From Leptospira wolbachii serovar Codice str. CDC (GTDB taxonomy: Bacteria > Spirochaetota > Leptospiria > Leptospirales > Leptospiraceae): a DNA stretch of 64,000 nucleotides. A model generated the notes under the pieces. That model searched no databases. It saw nothing but the letters and a program-made list of their open reading frames with translations, and was not told the DNA's origin. Where the stretch lies: assembly GCF_000332515.2 (NCBI RefSeq), contig NZ_AOGZ02000014.1:1752001-1816000 (forward strand). The letters run 5' to 3'. The translations under genes were made by a program, and so were the position numbers. Each line of letters starts with the position of its first letter. Position 1 is the first letter of the stretch. Positions 54,385-63,493 of the stretch are shown piece after piece.

Positions 54385-55368
54385 GTGTCTCCTGAATTTA
54401 ACAACTTCCAATTAGAATCAGTACTTTCTCGATATGGCAAAAATTGTAAAATTATTCCCTTACAAGAGGAAGCTTCTACAAGGCGATACTTTCACGTAAC
54501 ACTACCAAATGGTAAAGAAGAAGTAGTTTGTGCTGATGAAGCAGTAAACGAAGATTTTATCATTATCTCCGAATATCTAAATGCCAACGGAATTCATGTT
54601 CCCAGAGTTCTTGATGCTGATAGAAAACTTAGCCTCACCTTTATGAGTTTTGAAGGACTAAATGATTTTAGCACTTATAATCTTAATGACTATAAACAGA
54701 AATTCCCAATCTTAATTAATTTAATTTTAAAAATCCAATCCTTAGATCCACCTCCGCTTGTAAAAAATAGAAAATTTGATATAGAAAAATTAAGCTTTGA
54801 AACTAACCTCACACTAGAAAAATTCGAAGGATTTCGCCGACAATTTAATATTAAAACCGATATTTCCAATGAGGCAAAAGCCTTTATTGAAGAGACTGTA
54901 GGTTATTTAAACAAATATCCTATTAATGTTTTCACTCACCGAGATTTCCATTGTCGAAATATTTTAATTTCACCTAACTCAGATTACTCTTTGATCGATT
55001 TTCAAGATGCACGGATGGGTGTTCCGCAATACGATCTGGCTTCCATATTATATGATGCCTACTATCCTCTACCGAGAGAGTTTCGTTCGTTAATGCTGAA
55101 GTCCTTCCAAGAGAGAAATGTAGACCAATCAAAAAAATTTAATGATACATTTTATTTACAAGCCTTACAAAGATCTTTTAAAGCATTAGGAACATACTTC
55201 CGAATGGTTACAGACCATGGAAAAGATAAGTTCAAACCGTCGATCATCTCCTGCCTAAATCAACTGGAAGAAATTATTCAATTGGGTATGTTTGCCGACT
55301 CATTGTATATTTTTGTCCGAAGTTTAAGAGAAGAACTCAATCGACATAAGGACTTTAAAATTCGATGA
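54385..55368 (+). CDS. amgK: AmgK-like cell-wall amino-sugar kinase
   Basis: The protein is 327 residues from GTG 54385. It belongs to the aminoglycoside phosphotransferase fold. The nucleotide loop reads EEASTRRYFHVTLPNG, close to AmgK, and the catalytic segment is FTHRDFHCRNILI, followed by the metal-binding IDFQDARMG and PQYDLASILYDA, which resemble AmgK of Pseudomonas. AmgK phosphorylates N-acetylmuramate and N-acetylglucosamine at the anomeric position for cell-wall recycling. The start of the MurU-like gene overlaps its stop by 4 bp, which strongly supports the call. The gene symbol is by homology only. Confidence 0.75.
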   Translation: MSPEFNNFQLESVLSRYGKNCKIIPLQEEASTRRYFHVTLPNGKEEVVCADEAVNEDFIIISEYLNANGIHVPRVLDADRKLSLTFMSFEGLNDFSTYNLNDYKQKFPILINLILKIQSLDPPPLVKNRKFDIEKLSFETNLTLEKFEGFRRQFNIKTDISNEAKAFIEETVGYLNKYPINVFTHRDFHCRNILISPNSDYSLIDFQDARMGVPQYDLASILYDAYYPLPREFRSLMLKSFQERNVDQSKKFNDTFYLQALQRSFKALGTYFRMVTDHGKDKFKPSIISCLNQLEEIIQLGMFADSLYIFVRSLREELNRHKDFKIR

Positions 55369-56087
55369 AAGCCTTTGTTTTAGCTGCTGGCTTTGGAAAA
55401 CGAATGGGAACTCTTACAGAAAATTGTCCAAAGCCCCTATTAAAAATCCAAAGTATATCGCTTCTTGATTATAGTTTGTACCTACTAAATGAATGGAAAA
55501 CTTCTAAAGTTTGGATCAACACACACTATTTAGGCGAACAAATCAAAAACCATGTTCAAAATTTTAAACAATTTCCCATCAAAGTTTTAGAAGAAAAAAC
55601 AGAAATACTGGGTACTGCGGGTGGAATTCGAACAGGTTTGTCAGAAGAATCTTTTACAGAACCTATTCTACTTATCAATCCAGATACTTTATTTTTCCCG
55701 GATCAAACGTTTTCGCCTAATACTAGTTTATCGAATGAGAGTAAAATCCATTTATACTTACTACCGACTTCTACCGATCAGAACTACACGAAAATCGAAA
55801 TAGGTAAAAATGGATCTTTAAAATTCGGAACGGGAACCTATTACTATATTGGCCTTGCCATTTTAAATCCAAAGTGCCTGTCTCATTTAGAAAAAAACAG
55901 ATATTATGACCTTTCCGATATATTTAAAGAATGTGCCGAACGAGGAGAAATTACCGGCGAGGTATTCTCTGGTACTGTTCTGGATTTAGGGACAAAGGAA
56001 CTCTGGGATTCTTACTCGACAAAAGATATATTTGGAAGTCAGCTTTCCAAAATCCAATCATTCCTTAATTCCTCATATATGGCCTAG
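55365..56087 (+). CDS. murU: MurU-like sugar-1-phosphate nucleotidyltransferase
   Basis: The protein is 240 residues. The nucleotide motif is LAAGFGKRMGTLTENCPKPL, with VWINTHYLGEQI, GTAGGIRTGL and NPDTLFF. Size and short C-terminus fit MurU, which makes UDP-N-acetylmuramate from N-acetylmuramate 1-phosphate and lets cells bypass the early fosfomycin-sensitive steps of wall synthesis. Overlap with the AmgK-like gene supports this. Other sugar phosphates remain possible. It is convergent with pgi, overlapping it by 15 bp. Confidence 0.75.
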   Translation: MKAFVLAAGFGKRMGTLTENCPKPLLKIQSISLLDYSLYLLNEWKTSKVWINTHYLGEQIKNHVQNFKQFPIKVLEEKTEILGTAGGIRTGLSEESFTEPILLINPDTLFFPDQTFSPNTSLSNESKIHLYLLPTSTDQNYTKIEIGKNGSLKFGTGTYYYIGLAILNPKCLSHLEKNRYYDLSDIFKECAERGEITGEVFSGTVLDLGTKELWDSYSTKDIFGSQLSKIQSFLNSSYMA

Positions 56088-57416
56088 GATTTCTTCTTTT
56101 CGCTTTTCATATCCTTTTTTTCCCAGTAGAGCAAACATATTGTTTTTATAGTCTTCGACTCCTGGTTGGTCAAAAGGATTTACACCTAACATATAACCAG
56201 ATACTCCACAAGCAAATTCAAAGAAATAAAGTAATTCCCCAATAATTTCTTCATTTATTACAGGCACTGTGATTTCTATAGAAGGTACACCCCCATCTTG
56301 ATGAGCAATGAGTGTTCCTAACATTGCACTTTGGTTTACCTCTGAAAGTTTTTTGCCCGCCAAATAGTTCAAACCATCTCTATCGTCAGATTTTTCTGTT
56401 AGATATACATCTTGTTTTGGAGATTCCACTTTGATTGTGGTTTCCATTAGAATTCTTTCCCCATCTTGAATGTATTGGCCCATAGAATGAAGATCTGTAG
56501 TAAATTGAACTGAAGCAGGAAAAATTCCCTTAGTTGTTTTACCTTCACTTTCACCAAACAGTTGTTTCCACCATTCAGAAACAAAGGACAAGGCTGGAGT
56601 ATAACTAACTAAAATTTCGATTTTTTTGCCACTCGCATAGAGAGAATTTCGAATGGTAGCATAAGTAGTTGCGATGTTTCCTTCAAAAGCTGTTTTTGAT
56701 TTTAATTCTGCCTCCATTTGTTTTGCGCCATCAATTAGTTTGTTAATGCTAAATCCTGCAGCTGCAATCGGCAATAACCCTACGGGAGTCAAAACAGAAT
56801 AACGCCCCCCTACATCATCAGGAATTATAAAAGTGGGAAAGCCGTATTCATCCGCTAATTGTTTAAGGGCACCTTTTTGTTTGTCGGTTGTAGCAAAGAC
56901 TCGGTTTTTAACATTTTCCCTTCCATACTTTCGTTCCAAAAGTGAGAGTAACAGACGAAAGGCGATAGCTGGCTCTGTTGTTGTTCCTGATTTAGAAATG
57001 ACATTTACAGAAAACTCTTTGTTCTCTAAGAAGGCCAATAGTCTTGAATGATAATCCGCATCCAAATGATGTCCGGCATAAATAATCTTTACTGATTTTT
57101 TATGTAATTCTTGCGCACTGAATTCTGGTGTTAAAGCTTCAATGACAGCTCTTGCTCCCAAGTAACTGCCGCCAATTCCCACAACCACCAAATACTGCGA
57201 ATGAGATTGAATGGTTTCAGCAGCCTTTCGAATCCTTTGCAGATCCTCAGAACTTGTTTGGCTGGGAAGATCCACCCAACCTAAAAATTCTTTTCCTTGT
57301 CCTGTTTTTTGAAGCAGAGTTTGTCTAGCTTTCTCGGCGTTTTCCAATCCCTTCTGAACCAAAGTTTCAGTAAGAAAAGATTTCACAAATCGATCTGAAA
57401 TTTTTAAGTTCGACAT
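56073..57416 (-). CDS. pgi: Glucose-6-phosphate isomerase
   Basis: The protein is 447 residues, the shorter bacterial form. It interconverts glucose 6-phosphate and fructose 6-phosphate. Motifs are VVGIGGSYLGARAVIEAL, ISKSGTTTEPAIAFRLLL, GGRYSVLTPVGLLP and a C-terminal NPFDQPGVEDYKN. ATG 57416 has AAGGA 8 nt upstream, located in the divergent galK leader. It neighbours both the amino-sugar salvage pair and galactokinase, so this stretch gathers sugar metabolism genes. Confidence 0.95.
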   Translation of the reverse strand: MSNLKISDRFVKSFLTETLVQKGLENAEKARQTLLQKTGQGKEFLGWVDLPSQTSSEDLQRIRKAAETIQSHSQYLVVVGIGGSYLGARAVIEALTPEFSAQELHKKSVKIIYAGHHLDADYHSRLLAFLENKEFSVNVISKSGTTTEPAIAFRLLLSLLERKYGRENVKNRVFATTDKQKGALKQLADEYGFPTFIIPDDVGGRYSVLTPVGLLPIAAAGFSINKLIDGAKQMEAELKSKTAFEGNIATTYATIRNSLYASGKKIEILVSYTPALSFVSEWWKQLFGESEGKTTKGIFPASVQFTTDLHSMGQYIQDGERILMETTIKVESPKQDVYLTEKSDDRDGLNYLAGKKLSEVNQSAMLGTLIAHQDGGVPSIEITVPVINEEIIGELLYFFEFACGVSGYMLGVNPFDQPGVEDYKNNMFALLGKKGYEKRKEEILGHI

Positions 57417-57460
57417 AACAACGATCCTTGAATAAAGTATGGCATCGAAAGGAAGATGAT

Positions 57461-58630
57461 GTGGATTCTTTTAGAAGTAAAGAAAATTTGAATCGATTTG
57501 AATCAATATTTGGAAAAACAAAACAGCCCCCTCGTTTGTTTCAAGCTCCCGCTAGGATCAATATCATTGGGGAACATGTTGATTATTTAGGTGGGACTGT
57601 GCTTCCAGCGGCCATTGATTTTGCTGTTCAAGTATATCTCCGTCCAAATGATACATCTTCCTACAATTTATATTCAGTCACTTATAACGAAACTGTTGAA
57701 TTAAGGAAACCTCTACTGCCAAATCCAAAATCTTCATGGACTGACTACATAGCAGGTGTCATAGTCGAAGTTGAAAAAAAAGGACATATCGTCCCAGGAT
57801 TTGATTTACTCGTAGATGGAAATATTCCCCAAGGATCAGGCCTCTCCTCTTCAGCTGCTTTTGAAGTGGTAACCGGTTATGCGATCAAAGAAACCTTTGG
57901 ATTGCCTATTTCACGCGAGGAAATTGCTCTCATCGGGCAAAGGGCAGAAAATCATTTTGTTGGAACCAAATGTGGAATCATGGACCAATTCATCATTGCT
58001 GTAGGCAGAAAGGACGACTGTATTTCCTTAAATACCGACACCCTGCAATACTCTTATCACCATTTTGATTTAGGAGATTCTGAATTCTATTTAATCAATT
58101 CCAATGTAAAACATAGTTTAAAAGACAGCGCTTATAACCAGAGACGATCGGAATGTGAATCTGCGTTGGCGAAAATTCAAACAAAGTTTCCAAATTTTAC
58201 ACATTTGTATGACGTGAATCTTTCAGATGTTCAAATTGGTGAATGCCACCTAACAAATGAAGAACGAAAACGAACGAAACATGTTACCTCTGAACGCGAG
58301 AGAACAAAAATCGTAATCGAGGGTTTGGAATCAGGGAATTTCAAAGATGTTGGTTCGGCACTTTTCGAAACACATTGGTCCTTATCCAAAGAATTCGAAG
58401 TGTCTTGTCCCGAAACAGATTTCATTGTTGATTCTTTGCAGAGTCTAGGAGTCACTGGTGCCAGAATGATTGGTGGTGGCTTTGGTGGATGCGTACTCGT
58501 ACTAGATATGAAAGATCATTTTTCCAAAATCGATGCAGTTTTAAAAAAAAGTTATCAACAAAAATTTAACCTTGAGATAGACTTCTACAAGTTTCACATT
58601 TCGGATGGGGTAAAGGAAATTTCAATATGA
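57461..58630 (+). CDS. galK: Galactokinase
   Basis: The best start is GTG 57461, with AAAGGAAG 5 nt upstream; the frame is open to TTG 57428, but that codon has no site and sits 11 bp from the pgi start. The 389-residue protein has the signatures PARINIIGEHVDYLGG, GSGLSSSAAFEV and MIGGGFGGCVLVL of GHMP kinases, and the N-terminal galactokinase segment. It phosphorylates galactose to galactose 1-phosphate. It overlaps the STAS gene by 4 bp. No other Leloir gene is present nearby, so the substrate could be another hexose. Confidence 0.9.
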   Translation: MDSFRSKENLNRFESIFGKTKQPPRLFQAPARINIIGEHVDYLGGTVLPAAIDFAVQVYLRPNDTSSYNLYSVTYNETVELRKPLLPNPKSSWTDYIAGVIVEVEKKGHIVPGFDLLVDGNIPQGSGLSSSAAFEVVTGYAIKETFGLPISREEIALIGQRAENHFVGTKCGIMDQFIIAVGRKDDCISLNTDTLQYSYHHFDLGDSEFYLINSNVKHSLKDSAYNQRRSECESALAKIQTKFPNFTHLYDVNLSDVQIGECHLTNEERKRTKHVTSERERTKIVIEGLESGNFKDVGSALFETHWSLSKEFEVSCPETDFIVDSLQSLGVTGARMIGGGFGGCVLVLDMKDHFSKIDAVLKKSYQQKFNLEIDFYKFHISDGVKEISI

Positions 58631-59018
58631 TCGAAAACTGGAGTGATTACACAGTTGAAAGTGGCGACTTCAAAATGGAAGTTCTCCAACAGAGATTTGT
58701 CCCCCTTCCAGAAACAGCTGTGTATTTTGAATTGTCTGGAGAAATCAACCTCTACAACTCACAAGTCATGAAAGAAAATTTGGAAATTCTCATTTCAAAG
58801 GGATCAACTACATCTTCCTAAACTTTGAACAAGTCAGTTATATCGACAGTTCTGGCCTCGGTGTTTGTTTGGGGATTCATTCTAGGCTTATGAAACAGAA
58901 AGGATACATTCGTATCATCTCACCTTCTGAAAAAGTAAGATACGTCTTAGAACTAACAAAACTGCGCAGCCTGCTCCAAGTTTTCCCGACATTGGAACAA
59001 GCTTTGCAAGCTGGTTAG
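58627..59018 (+). pseudogene. STAS-domain anti-sigma-factor antagonist, split by a -1 frameshift at A AAG GGA
   Basis: The first frame gives only 64 residues (58627-58821) ending SKGSTTSS. The homologous part continues in the -1 frame from 58803 with INYIFLNFEQVSYIDSSGLG, the core STAS motif with the phosphorylatable Ser, up to TAG 59018. At the junction, 58797-58803 reads A AAG GGA, a canonical X XXY YYZ slippery heptamer in the right register. Slipping back one base gives a gap-free 130-residue STAS protein (about SpoIIAA size). It may be a real frameshift mutation, a sequencing slip in the AAAGGG run, or programmed frameshifting. Such proteins bind anti-sigma kinases. The 3' end overlaps the mtnP stop. 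Confidence 0.8.
58797..58803 (+). other. Slippery heptamer A AAG GGA at the STAS frameshift
   Basis: In the zero frame the codons are TCA AAG GGA. The heptamer fits X XXY YYZ with X=A, Y=G, Z=A. Re-pairing one base back gives AAA GGG and enters the frame that completes the domain without losing a residue. No strong downstream hairpin or upstream Shine-Dalgarno stimulator is evident. Confidence 0.6.
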
Positions 59019-59878
59019 AAATAAGTAGGGAAAAGAAATTTCAATTTTTTAATTTGTTCAGGGTTCCTTTTTTCTGGTGCAGTCACCAAAGAAAATTTTG
59101 TACTTCCTACAAGGCTTGTGTCATCTGACTTTCCTAACAGGTCAATCAGTGCCGAGAGTAATTTCTTAGCGGTTTCTGCATTTTTACTTAGGTTGCCCAA
59201 AACCATTTCCAATGTTACATGGGCTTCATCTTCTTTCCAACAATCATAGTCTGTAGACATACAAACCATTTGGTAAAGAATCTCTGCTTCCCTTGCTAGT
59301 TTTGCTTCAGGGAGAACTGTCATATTGATAATGTCCGCACCCCAAGATCTGTACATGTGAGACTCAGCCCTTGTAGAGAAAAGTGGACCTTCCATACAAA
59401 TCAAAGTTTTGTTCGAATGGATCGGAAGATTAATTTGTTTTGCAGCTTCCTCTACTTTTTTACCAAGGCCTGGCGAAAATGGATCCGCAAAAGGAGCATG
59501 TGCCACCATACCATTTTCAAAAAAAGTGGAAGGCCGTGCTTTCGTGCGGTCAATGATTTGTGAAGGAATGATAAAATCTCTAGGGGCAATTTCTTGGCGC
59601 AAACTTCCCACAGAACTAAAAGCAATGATTTCTTCAACACCTAACTGTTTCAATGCGGCAATGTTGGCGCGAACAGGAACTTCACTTGGATTTAAAGAAT
59701 GTCCTTTTCCATGTCTTGGCAAAAAAGCAATTTCTTTCCCTTTAAAGCGACCAATGGTGATTGTGTCCGAAGGTTTACCCCAAGGAGTTTCCGGGTGGAT
59801 TTCTTGAATGATCTCCATTCCATCGATTGAATATAGGCCAGTCCCACCAATGACCCCGATTTTTACTACATTTGCCAT
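59015..59878 (-). CDS. mtnP: S-methyl-5'-thioadenosine phosphorylase
   Basis: The protein is 287 residues, normal for the family. It splits methylthioadenosine, the by-product of polyamine and related synthesis, into adenine and 5-methylthioribose 1-phosphate. Motifs are GVIGGTGLYSIDGM, LPRHGKGHSLNPSEVPVRAN, CMEGPLFSTRAESHM and MTVLPEAKLAREAEI. It stands alone, convergent with the STAS gene and divergent from the DUF4139 gene. Confidence 0.93.
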   Translation of the reverse strand: MANVVKIGVIGGTGLYSIDGMEIIQEIHPETPWGKPSDTITIGRFKGKEIAFLPRHGKGHSLNPSEVPVRANIAALKQLGVEEIIAFSSVGSLRQEIAPRDFIIPSQIIDRTKARPSTFFENGMVAHAPFADPFSPGLGKKVEEAAKQINLPIHSNKTLICMEGPLFSTRAESHMYRSWGADIINMTVLPEAKLAREAEILYQMVCMSTDYDCWKEDEAHVTLEMVLGNLSKNAETAKKLLSALIDLLGKSDDTSLVGSTKFSLVTAPEKRNPEQIKKLKFLFPTYF

Positions 59879-59970
59879 ACGAATCCTCTTAAAGTGCAGT
59901 TTTCCCCTAACGATTTTGGTTGCATTCGTTTTTTACCTTTGCAGACTGTAGAATGCTCATGGGAGAATAC

Positions 59971-61407
59971 ATGAAATCCAAAATACTATCCTTCACCACT
60001 CTAACACTTCTATTTTTTACGGTAGGTAACATCACCTCCGATTCTGCTTTTGACATGTCGACACAGTCGGACCGCAAAACAGTGAGTGTTACCATTTACA
60101 ATGGAGGAATTGGTCTCGTTCGAGAAACTCGGACTTTAAATCTTTCAAAGGGAATTCGCACCTTACGGTTCGAAGATGTTCCCTCACAAATCATTCCACA
60201 AACTGTGCGGGTTAAAGGAGAAGATCCTAAAAAACTCACAGTCTTCGAACAAAACTATGAATACGATTTAATTTCTCAAGAGCGCCTGATGGACAAATAC
60301 ATTGGGAAAGAAGTGACCCTTCATAAAGAGGGAAAAGAAAAAACTACTTCTGTTAAGGCTACACTCATTGCAAACAACGGAACTCCCGTGTATAAAATTG
60401 GGGATGAGATTTCCTTAGGATACGATGGACGGATTACCGTTCCCACGATTCCCGAAAACCTATTTGCGAAACCTACTCTTGTTTGGAAATTGAAGAACGA
60501 TACCGAAAAGGAACAAACTGTAGAAGTTTCTTACCAAACCAATGGTCTTGGTTGGTCCGCTGATTACATACTTGTTCTGGATAAGGAAGAAAATCTGTGC
60601 GGTCTAAATTCTTGGGTCACCTTAAATAATAATTCGGGAGCGGAGTTTAAAAACGCAGTTTTACAACTTGTGGCCGGTAAGGTAAACTTAATCTCCAACC
60701 AAGTGAATTCTTATGCAGTACAACCTCGTTCTGTAAAAAAAACGATGATGAAAGAGTATGATGAGTCGGCAGAAGCACCTGAATTCAATCAAGAGAATTT
60801 ATCAGAATACTACTTATACACTTTGGACCAACCAACCAACATAGGTTATAACCAAACCAAACAAGTACAACTCTTTCAATCAGAAGGAATCGAAATCAAA
60901 AAGTATTTCGTTTTTGAAAATCTCCCTATGTATGAAGGAAATGAAAAGAATTTCAATAATGCAAACATCAAATACATCTTCAAAAATGCGAAGAAAAACA
61001 ATTTAGGAAGGCCACTCCCACAAGGAACCATTCGTGTTTTTAAAGCAGATTCCAAAGGACGCCAACAACTTCTAGGAGAGGATACAATTGATCACACTCC
61101 CGAAAACGAAGAAGTAAAAATTCGAACAGGCCAAGCTTTTGACGTAGTTGCCAATGGAAAACGACTCTCTAATGAAGTGTTTAAACTTTCTCGCGGAGAC
61201 AAGTCGACCTATTCAGTAGAAATTCGTAACAGAAAAAAAGAAGAAATTGAAGTAAGGTTCTACGCAAGCCTTTGGGGAGATTGGAATATCACAAAATCCT
61301 CTCATAAATTTACAAAAGAATCTGCAACCAAAGCATACTCCGATGTTCCAGTGAAAGCCAATGAAACCGTGACTGTGGAATATACAGTAGAGACTAAATA
61401 CCACTAA
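59971..61407 (+). CDS. DUF4139-domain exported protein
   Basis: The start is ATG 59971 because GGGAGA lies just upstream; the open frame to 59920 includes MLMGEYMK, which does not resemble a signal peptide. The 478-residue precursor has a signal peptide (about 1-24). The mature part has the DUF4139 pattern: VTIYNGGIGLVRETRTLNL, VSYQTNGLGWSADYILVLD, and a C-terminal beta domain with VEYTVETKYH. The family is mostly beta and found in the envelope of many bacteria; its role is unknown. It overlaps the oxidoreductase by one base. Confidence 0.82.
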   Translation: MKSKILSFTTLTLLFFTVGNITSDSAFDMSTQSDRKTVSVTIYNGGIGLVRETRTLNLSKGIRTLRFEDVPSQIIPQTVRVKGEDPKKLTVFEQNYEYDLISQERLMDKYIGKEVTLHKEGKEKTTSVKATLIANNGTPVYKIGDEISLGYDGRITVPTIPENLFAKPTLVWKLKNDTEKEQTVEVSYQTNGLGWSADYILVLDKEENLCGLNSWVTLNNNSGAEFKNAVLQLVAGKVNLISNQVNSYAVQPRSVKKTMMKEYDESAEAPEFNQENLSEYYLYTLDQPTNIGYNQTKQVQLFQSEGIEIKKYFVFENLPMYEGNEKNFNNANIKYIFKNAKKNNLGRPLPQGTIRVFKADSKGRQQLLGEDTIDHTPENEEVKIRTGQAFDVVANGKRLSNEVFKLSRGDKSTYSVEIRNRKKEEIEVRFYASLWGDWNITKSSHKFTKESATKAYSDVPVKANETVTVEYTVETKYH

Positions 61408-62993
61408 TGGACAACAAATATGACGTAATCATTATCGGTTCTGGTATTGGTGGCCTTACGGCCGCCTCTATCCTTTCTCAAGTGGCGAAAAAGAAAGTAT
61501 TGGTGCTGGAACGTCATTTTAAGTTAGGTGGGTTCACTCATACATTCAAAAGGCTAGGAAAATTTGAATGGGATGTCGGAATCCATTATATTGGGGATTT
61601 AGGTGAGGGTTCGATGTTAAGAACTCTATTCGATTCCATCACCAGAAAGGGTGTAAAGTGGAACAAAATGGAAGAACCATTTGAAGTCTTCGATTACCCG
61701 GATTTTAGTTTTCCAGTGTATGGAGAAAAGGAAAAGTTTAAGTCGGACTTAAAAGAAAAGTTTCCTTTGGAAACGCAGGCTATCGACCAATACTTCCGCG
61801 ATGTAGAAACTTTTACCCAATGGTTTGGTAGGCATTTTACTTTGAAAGCTTTGCCTTCCGTTTTTGAAAAGGCCGCCAAGTTTTTAAACATAAACCATAT
61901 CCCCACTCCCTATATCACAACCAAAGAGTATATGGAAACTCATATCAAAGATGAAAACTTAAGAGCCATACTCAGTTCCCAATGGGGGGATTATGGACTT
62001 CCTCCTGCATCATCGTCTTTTGCTATCCATTCTATGATTGTTGCTCATTACTTTAATGGAGGTTATTTTCCGATTGGTGGATCTTCAAAAATCGTAGACT
62101 CGATTGAACCCATCGTAGAAGAAAATGGGGGTAGTTTAAAAATCCTCCATACTGTCAAAGAGATCCTTCTTCAAGGCAATAAAGCAATAGGGGTTAAGGT
62201 AGAGGTCCAAAAAGGGAAAACATTTTCGGAACAGGAATTCTTTGCCGACGTGATTGTATCTGATGCCGGAGCCTACACAACTTATAACAAATTGTTACCG
62301 AAAGAACATTCCCTATCTTTTCAAAAGCCATTGGAAACTTTGAGTGCGCAAGGGACCACATCCATCACACTCTATATTGGATTTAAAGAATCCCCAAGAA
62401 AACTCGGATTTCACGGTGAAAACCATTGGATCTTTCCTGAAGCAGATCATGACGCTTGTTATGCGAAAAGAAACGATTTAGTGAACGGAAATCCACCGAT
62501 GATGTATTTGTCTTTTCCTTCCTTAAAAAATCCGGAATCCGAAGGACATACAGCAGAAGCGATTAGTTTTGCTGATTATTCACTATTCGCAAAATGGAAA
62601 GACGAACCCTGGAAAAAACGGGGGGAAAACTATACCAAACTTAAAGAAACTATCATAGAAGGGATGTTAGCTTTCTTAGAGAAACGATTTCCTGGATTCC
62701 GGGACCTCATTGAATTCACAGAACTCTCTACTCCTATCACCACGGAATTTTTTACCGGACATAAAGAAGGTTCCATTTATGGACTTTCCTGTACACCGGA
62801 ACGCTTCAAACAAGAATGGTTAGGTGTGAGGACAACTATCAAAAATCTTTACCTAACGGGAGCCGATGCTTGCTCTCCAGGCGTTGCAGGTGCTCTTATG
62901 GGCGGGGTTGCGGCCTCTTCTGTGGTTTTAGGACTGACGGGGACTCTGCGACTCATGAAAGATCTTTTCCAAAAGAGCCAAGAAACCAGTTGA
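61407..62993 (+). CDS. CrtI/retinol saturase-like FAD-dependent oxidoreductase
   Basis: The protein is 528 residues. It has an N-terminal Rossmann motif (IIIGSGIGGLTAASILSQ), GGFTHTF, and FEWDVGIHYIGDL, and ends with LTGADACSPGVAGALMGGVAA. It belongs to the phytoene desaturase/all-trans-retinol 13,14-reductase family and probably reduces or desaturates an isoprenoid or lipid. Leptospira of the saprophytic group can make carotenoids, but no crtB is near. ATG 61407 overlaps the previous stop (TAATG), so translation is coupled. The MarR gene follows 37 bp downstream. Confidence 0.85.
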   Translation: MDNKYDVIIIGSGIGGLTAASILSQVAKKKVLVLERHFKLGGFTHTFKRLGKFEWDVGIHYIGDLGEGSMLRTLFDSITRKGVKWNKMEEPFEVFDYPDFSFPVYGEKEKFKSDLKEKFPLETQAIDQYFRDVETFTQWFGRHFTLKALPSVFEKAAKFLNINHIPTPYITTKEYMETHIKDENLRAILSSQWGDYGLPPASSSFAIHSMIVAHYFNGGYFPIGGSSKIVDSIEPIVEENGGSLKILHTVKEILLQGNKAIGVKVEVQKGKTFSEQEFFADVIVSDAGAYTTYNKLLPKEHSLSFQKPLETLSAQGTTSITLYIGFKESPRKLGFHGENHWIFPEADHDACYAKRNDLVNGNPPMMYLSFPSLKNPESEGHTAEAISFADYSLFAKWKDEPWKKRGENYTKLKETIIEGMLAFLEKRFPGFRDLIEFTELSTPITTEFFTGHKEGSIYGLSCTPERFKQEWLGVRTTIKNLYLTGADACSPGVAGALMGGVAASSVVLGLTGTLRLMKDLFQKSQETS

Positions 62994-63030
62994 CAATTGG
63001 TTTAAGATTTGATAGTTTGATATTAAACTA
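62990..63030 (+). promoter_or_regulatory. MarR-type operator and promoter overlapping the marR-like gene start
   Basis: TAGTTTGATATTAAACTA (63013-63030) is an 18-bp palindrome with 8 of 9 pairs matched, and it touches the start codon at 63031. A perfect TTGACA (62990-62995) lies 17 bp before TAGTTT (63013), which may serve as a -10 box. Binding of the regulator there would block its own transcription. The transcript would start at or just before the ATG, giving a leaderless mRNA, which agrees with the lack of a ribosome-binding site. Confidence 0.65.
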
Positions 63031-63492
63031 ATGGGAACAAAATTTAAAGGCTCTAAAAAAGAAGTACAAGCTCTGGATGCGTTCATCAAACTAAAACGCG
63101 CAGCGGAATCTTTATCTTCCCGACTTATTTCTGAGTTTACCAAGTGGAATATCTCAGAAAGCCAATTCGGGGTTTTAGAGACATTGTACCATTTGGGTCC
63201 ACTTTGCCAAAAAGAGCTGGGGGACAAAATTCTTAAAAGTACAGGAAACATCACACTCGTGATCGACAACCTAGAAAAAAGAACCCTCGTAGAACGTGTG
63301 CGTGGTGTGGAAGACAGAAGGTTTATCTCTGTCCATCTAACTACAGAAGGAAAAAAACTCATCGAACAGATTTTTCCTGACCACGTAAAACGGATCACTT
63401 CAGAATTTGCAGTGCTCTCCCCGGATGAACAAGAGGTTCTTGGAAAGATCTGTAAAAAACTAGGAAAAAGAAACGAAGTTCTTACTAAGTAA
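63031..63492 (+). CDS. MarR family transcriptional regulator
   Basis: The protein is 153 residues. It has the winged helix pattern LGPLCQKELGDKILKSTGNI, VIDNLEKRTLVERVRGVEDR and a wing with RRFISVHLTTEGKKL. Helices at both ends form the dimer interface. A palindrome directly before its start codon is the likely autoregulatory site. It may also control the oxidoreductase upstream. The ligand is unknown; no conserved redox Cys is evident in the N-terminal part. Confidence 0.92.
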   Translation: MGTKFKGSKKEVQALDAFIKLKRAAESLSSRLISEFTKWNISESQFGVLETLYHLGPLCQKELGDKILKSTGNITLVIDNLEKRTLVERVRGVEDRRFISVHLTTEGKKLIEQIFPDHVKRITSEFAVLSPDEQEVLGKICKKLGKRNEVLTK

Positions 63493-63493
63493 T

